Below are positions 61,346 through 64,000 of a stretch of DNA of 64,000 bases, one piece after another; the first letter of the stretch is position 1; each line of letters begins with the position of its first letter. This stretch comes from Flavobacterium limnophilum (GTDB taxonomy: Bacteria > Bacteroidota > Bacteroidia > Flavobacteriales > Flavobacteriaceae): the NCBI RefSeq assembly GCF_027111315.2, contig NZ_CP114289.2, forward strand, positions 1,922,001-1,986,000, read 5' to 3'. The notes under the pieces are model-generated. The model made no database searches. It worked only from the letters and a program-made list of their open reading frames with translations, and was not told where the DNA came from. Both the position numbers and the translations under genes were made by a program.

Positions 61346-64000
61346 TTATTGCTGTAATGAAACAACTTTTTTGGCCTCGTTTTGTCTTTGTTTGTTTTTA
61401 GCCTTGTTCTCTATTCTTTTGGCAAAATAATAATAGCACAATGGCGTAAAAAACAAACTGATCACGGTTCCCAAAATCATTCCTCCAGTTAATACAGTGG
61501 CCAATGGTGCTTGAAGTTCTGCTCCAAGACCACCCGAAAACAATAATGGCACTACGGCCAATATAGTGGCTAAACTCGTCATCAATATCGGCTTGAGTCT
61601 TCGCTGACCAGCAAACAATAGTGCCCTTAATATGGAATAGCCTTGGCGTTGCAATTGAATAATCGTGTCTATTTTTAAAATGGAATCATTGATAACGATT
61701 CCACTCATCACCACAATTCCAATCATGGACATCAAATTAATACTCATGCCAAAGATTTTTAAGAATAAAAAGGCACCTGCCAGATCCAAGGGGATTTCAA
61801 TTAAGATAATCAAGGGTAATACGAGAGATTCAAATTGTGACGCCAAAATGAAATACAACAGGATTAAAGAAATGAACAAGACCATTATCAATTCCCCCAT
61901 CAATTCTTGGTTGCTGAAAAAGCTTCCCGCAAACGAAACGTTGTATAATTTGTTGTCATAGACCACTTTTTTTACCGTTTCAATAGTATTCTCGACAGTG
62001 TCATCATTCGTGGCCAATTCAATAGGGTAATATTCTCCTTCAATTCCACCCACTATGGTTTTCATGTCTTGAGAATTTTCTGCCCTAATAAAATCACTGA
62101 CATGAAATACGGCACTATCATTCGATTGTACGGTAGTTTCACTTAAAATCGCCTCAATGGATTTAGTTTCTCCTCCTAAAATGACGGGTACAAAACTTTG
62201 ATTGTCAACAATCGATAGTATTTGGCGTTCATTAAAAGCACTTTTTAGGGCATCAAAAACGGCGTTGGAAGTCACGCCATACGTCATCATTTTTTCTTGG
62301 TTGGCAACTAAATTGATGTGCTCTTGCCAGGCTATGGGTTTTAATTTTATATCGCCCACATTGCGTTGCACCTGATTCCAAACTTTTTTCAAATGTTCAT
62401 TTTGCGCACTTCCTAAATTTTCCACGTTCCGCAATCGAGCGACCAATTGAGCTTGTTCATCAGAGAAAATCATGTTGAACACATTGTCAACTTCGCCATA
62501 GGAAACAATTGCTTCCGTATAATGTTTACGAATAAACAAGGCGATGTTTTTTTGAATTTTCTCCAGTTTTTCTGGCGAATCACAACTAATATAAATGGCA
62601 CTTTCCGAAGCCAAAGACTCCGATTCTTTGTCCAATATAAATTGCTGGGTTCCCACTAGGGCGGTATAATTCAATAAATCTTTTTTGACAGGTTTTAAAA
62701 GTCCCAATACCCTACTTTTGTTTTCTTCTACGTTGATTTGCTTGTTCCAATCAATCTTCAACAACGTTTCGGTTTTGGTCAAATAGGGCATTTGTGTTTT
62801 GGGAAGGATTTGAAACAAACCTAAACCTACCAGCAGCAAAAGGATACAAATTCCCCAAGAAAGCCCTTGATTTCTCATTACAAAACGAAATCCTTTTTCA
62901 TACAATTCAGCATAGTCCAAAGTATTCGTTTTCTCAAGGAAACGATCTATTTTATTCTTTTTTCCGGTATCTTTCAGATGAAAAAGGCGATACAACAATG
63001 GAACCAAAGTAACCGAAACCAACAAGGAAACGAACAAGCCAATAGTAATTGCCATCGCTTGATCATAAAACAAAGCACCCGAAATACCACTTAAAAAAGA
63101 TAAAGGCAGAAATACGGAACAGGTAGTCAATACCGAAGAAAACAAAGGTTTTACCACTTCATTTGCACCTTTGACACAAGCAGTGGTCAGGCTGTGTTTT
63201 TGTTCTCGGTATTGAATAATGTTTTCTATAACAATAATGGAATTGTCAATCATAAGACCTATTCCCAAGATTAAACCCGAAAGTGAAATGATATTGATGG
63301 AAATGCCAAAAACATAAAAAAACATCAAACTGACAATAAGCGAAACTGGAATGGAAACCCCTATTAGCAATGGCGACTTGACGTCTTTTAAAAACAAGAA
63401 CATAATGCTGAATGCCAGCAATATTCCCCACACTAGATCTTGTTTTACGTTGCTGATGGCAACATCCAGTAATTTAGTTTGATCACGGGTTATGGAGAAA
63501 TCTATGTTGGGATAATCCCTGTTCATCTGGTTGACAAGTTTATTCAAGGATGTTTTTAGATTTTCCATTCTGGCACCACTTTGCTGAATGATGGCCATGG
63601 TAACAGCTTCTTTATCATCAGACAAAACCAATCCCGTTCTTGTTTGTGGATGCTCTATTACTTGGGCAAGTTCTTTTAATTGGTATAGCCTGTCGTTTTT
63701 CTTGATATAAATGTTTTCTATTTCACGAATAGTATACAAGTTGGATCCCAATCGCACATTATATTGATACTGGCTGTCTTTAATCAATAAACTGCCTACT
63801 TCAATATCGTAAGTTTTTATAGCTGCTTCCAACTCATTCAAACTAATACCCAGACCATTTAGTTTTTCCATTTCTGGAACAATCAGAATCTCTGGGGATA
63901 CCAATCCGCTTACATCCACCATGGCCACTTCATCGACTTGCTCAATGCGTTTGCGGACTACTTGATTGGCAAAGCGGCTAAAGTCGACAAACTCCTGAGA
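61346..64000 (-). CDS. RND efflux permease, N-terminus beyond the window
   Basis: The frame is open to the right end of the window (start SQEFVDFSRFANQVVRKRIE), so about 130 N-terminal residues of a ~1000-residue AcrB-type permease lie outside. Visible are the second-half pore and transmembrane helices; helix 4 reads GLMIDNSIIVIENI (Asp-Asn, as in the other permease) and helix 10 GIVINDSILKIDTI (no AcrB-type lysine). It ends 60 bp before tolC, with which it forms the export operon. A periplasmic adaptor (HlyD/MFP) is not seen and may lie further upstream in transcription, outside the window. Confidence 0.9.
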   Translation of the reverse strand, partial: SQEFVDFSRFANQVVRKRIEQVDEVAMVDVSGLVSPEILIVPEMEKLNGLGISLNELEAAIKTYDIEVGSLLIKDSQYQYNVRLGSNLYTIREIENIYIKKNDRLYQLKELAQVIEHPQTRTGLVLSDDKEAVTMAIIQQSGARMENLKTSLNKLVNQMNRDYPNIDFSITRDQTKLLDVAISNVKQDLVWGILLAFSIMFLFLKDVKSPLLIGVSIPVSLIVSLMFFYVFGISINIISLSGLILGIGLMIDNSIIVIENIIQYREQKHSLTTACVKGANEVVKPLFSSVLTTCSVFLPLSFLSGISGALFYDQAMAITIGLFVSLLVSVTLVPLLYRLFHLKDTGKKNKIDRFLEKTNTLDYAELYEKGFRFVMRNQGLSWGICILLLLVGLGLFQILPKTQMPYLTKTETLLKIDWNKQINVEENKSRVLGLLKPVKKDLLNYTALVGTQQFILDKESESLASESAIYISCDSPEKLEKIQKNIALFIRKHYTEAIVSYGEVDNVFNMIFSDEQAQLVARLRNVENLGSAQNEHLKKVWNQVQRNVGDIKLKPIAWQEHINLVANQEKMMTYGVTSNAVFDALKSAFNERQILSIVDNQSFVPVILGGETKSIEAILSETTVQSNDSAVFHVSDFIRAENSQDMKTIVGGIEGEYYPIELATNDDTVENTIETVKKVVYDNKLYNVSFAGSFFSNQELMGELIMVLFISLILLYFILASQFESLVLPLIILIEIPLDLAGAFLFLKIFGMSINLMSMIGIVVMSGIVINDSILKIDTIIQLQRQGYSILRALLFAGQRRLKPILMTSLATILAVVPLLFSGGLGAELQAPLATVLTGGMILGTVISLFFTPLCYYYFAKRIENKAKNKQRQNEAKKVVSLQQ

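Noticed and set aside
49484..64000. Integrase, transposase or prophage genes next to the tmRNA
   Set aside because: None found on either strand; the island idea rests only on location and duplicated flanks.

Overview
The window looks like chromosomal DNA of a Flavobacteriaceae bacterium, most likely Flavobacterium or a close relative. It is AT-rich and has almost no Shine-Dalgarno sequences. TAnnTTTG-type -7 promoter elements occur upstream of many genes. Two proteins end in type IX secretion (T9SS) sorting domains, several families are typical of Flavobacteria (DUF6452, DUF6048, DUF6095), and there is a Bacteroidetes-type tmRNA whose tag reads GEGNYALAA. I found no tRNA or rRNA gene, transposase, integrase, prophage or CRISPR array.

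Region by region: 1-9 kb has a decayed zeta-toxin-like gene end, a secreted nucleoside hydrolase, uvrB, a CHASE/PAS histidine kinase with its response regulator, a frameshifted TerB-like gene, an esterase, DUF1456 and SIMPL proteins. From 9 to 21 kb there is core metabolism: sucC, gltBD and lysA, then a lipoprotein and a Tat-exported alkaline phosphatase. From 21 to 26 kb come a nitronate-monooxygenase-like enzyme, a T9SS subtilase, mnmA and a MORN-repeat protein. From 26.5 to 32.3 kb lies a 1900-residue T9SS surface protein containing 13 near-identical 231-bp MBG-domain repeats. From 32.7 to 38.7 kb there are rlmD, DUF6452/DUF6048, two methyltransferases and a ZIP metal transporter. A small accessory stretch follows (38.7-42.4 kb) with two toxin-antitoxin pairs, murQ and a pentapeptide-repeat protein. 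Then come TerC, a CBS/nucleotidyltransferase signalling protein with an overlapping exonuclease, a saccharopine/alanine dehydrogenase-like enzyme, a serine hydrolase lipoprotein and the tmRNA gene (49.09-49.48 kb).

The most interesting region is 50.0-64.0 kb, where every gene is on the minus strand. In transcription order it holds an RND permease (cut by the window end), a TolC-type outer membrane protein, a short peptide precursor, a propeller lipoprotein, a CxxC thioredoxin-like protein, a second peptide precursor, a second propeller lipoprotein, a second CxxC thioredoxin-like protein, a coupled 42-codon ORF, an unusual type I signal peptidase and a second, full-length RND permease. The two precursors have identical 36-residue NVEALA-like leaders but unrelated, cysteine-rich C-termini. 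They sit behind a duplicated ~0.25-kb non-coding block that still carries a copy of the last codons of tolC. I interpret this as a cassette-organised system that makes, disulfide-matures, cleaves and exports small cysteine-rich peptides. The functional link is inferred from gene neighbourhood and sequence features only.

Other structure not explained by genes: three arrays of degenerate 11-bp repeats, two of them sharing an exact 18-bp flank in opposite orientation; short CAGT-rich repeats placed just after stop codons; and three reading-frame breaks in or next to homopolymers, which could be real decay or sequencing error.
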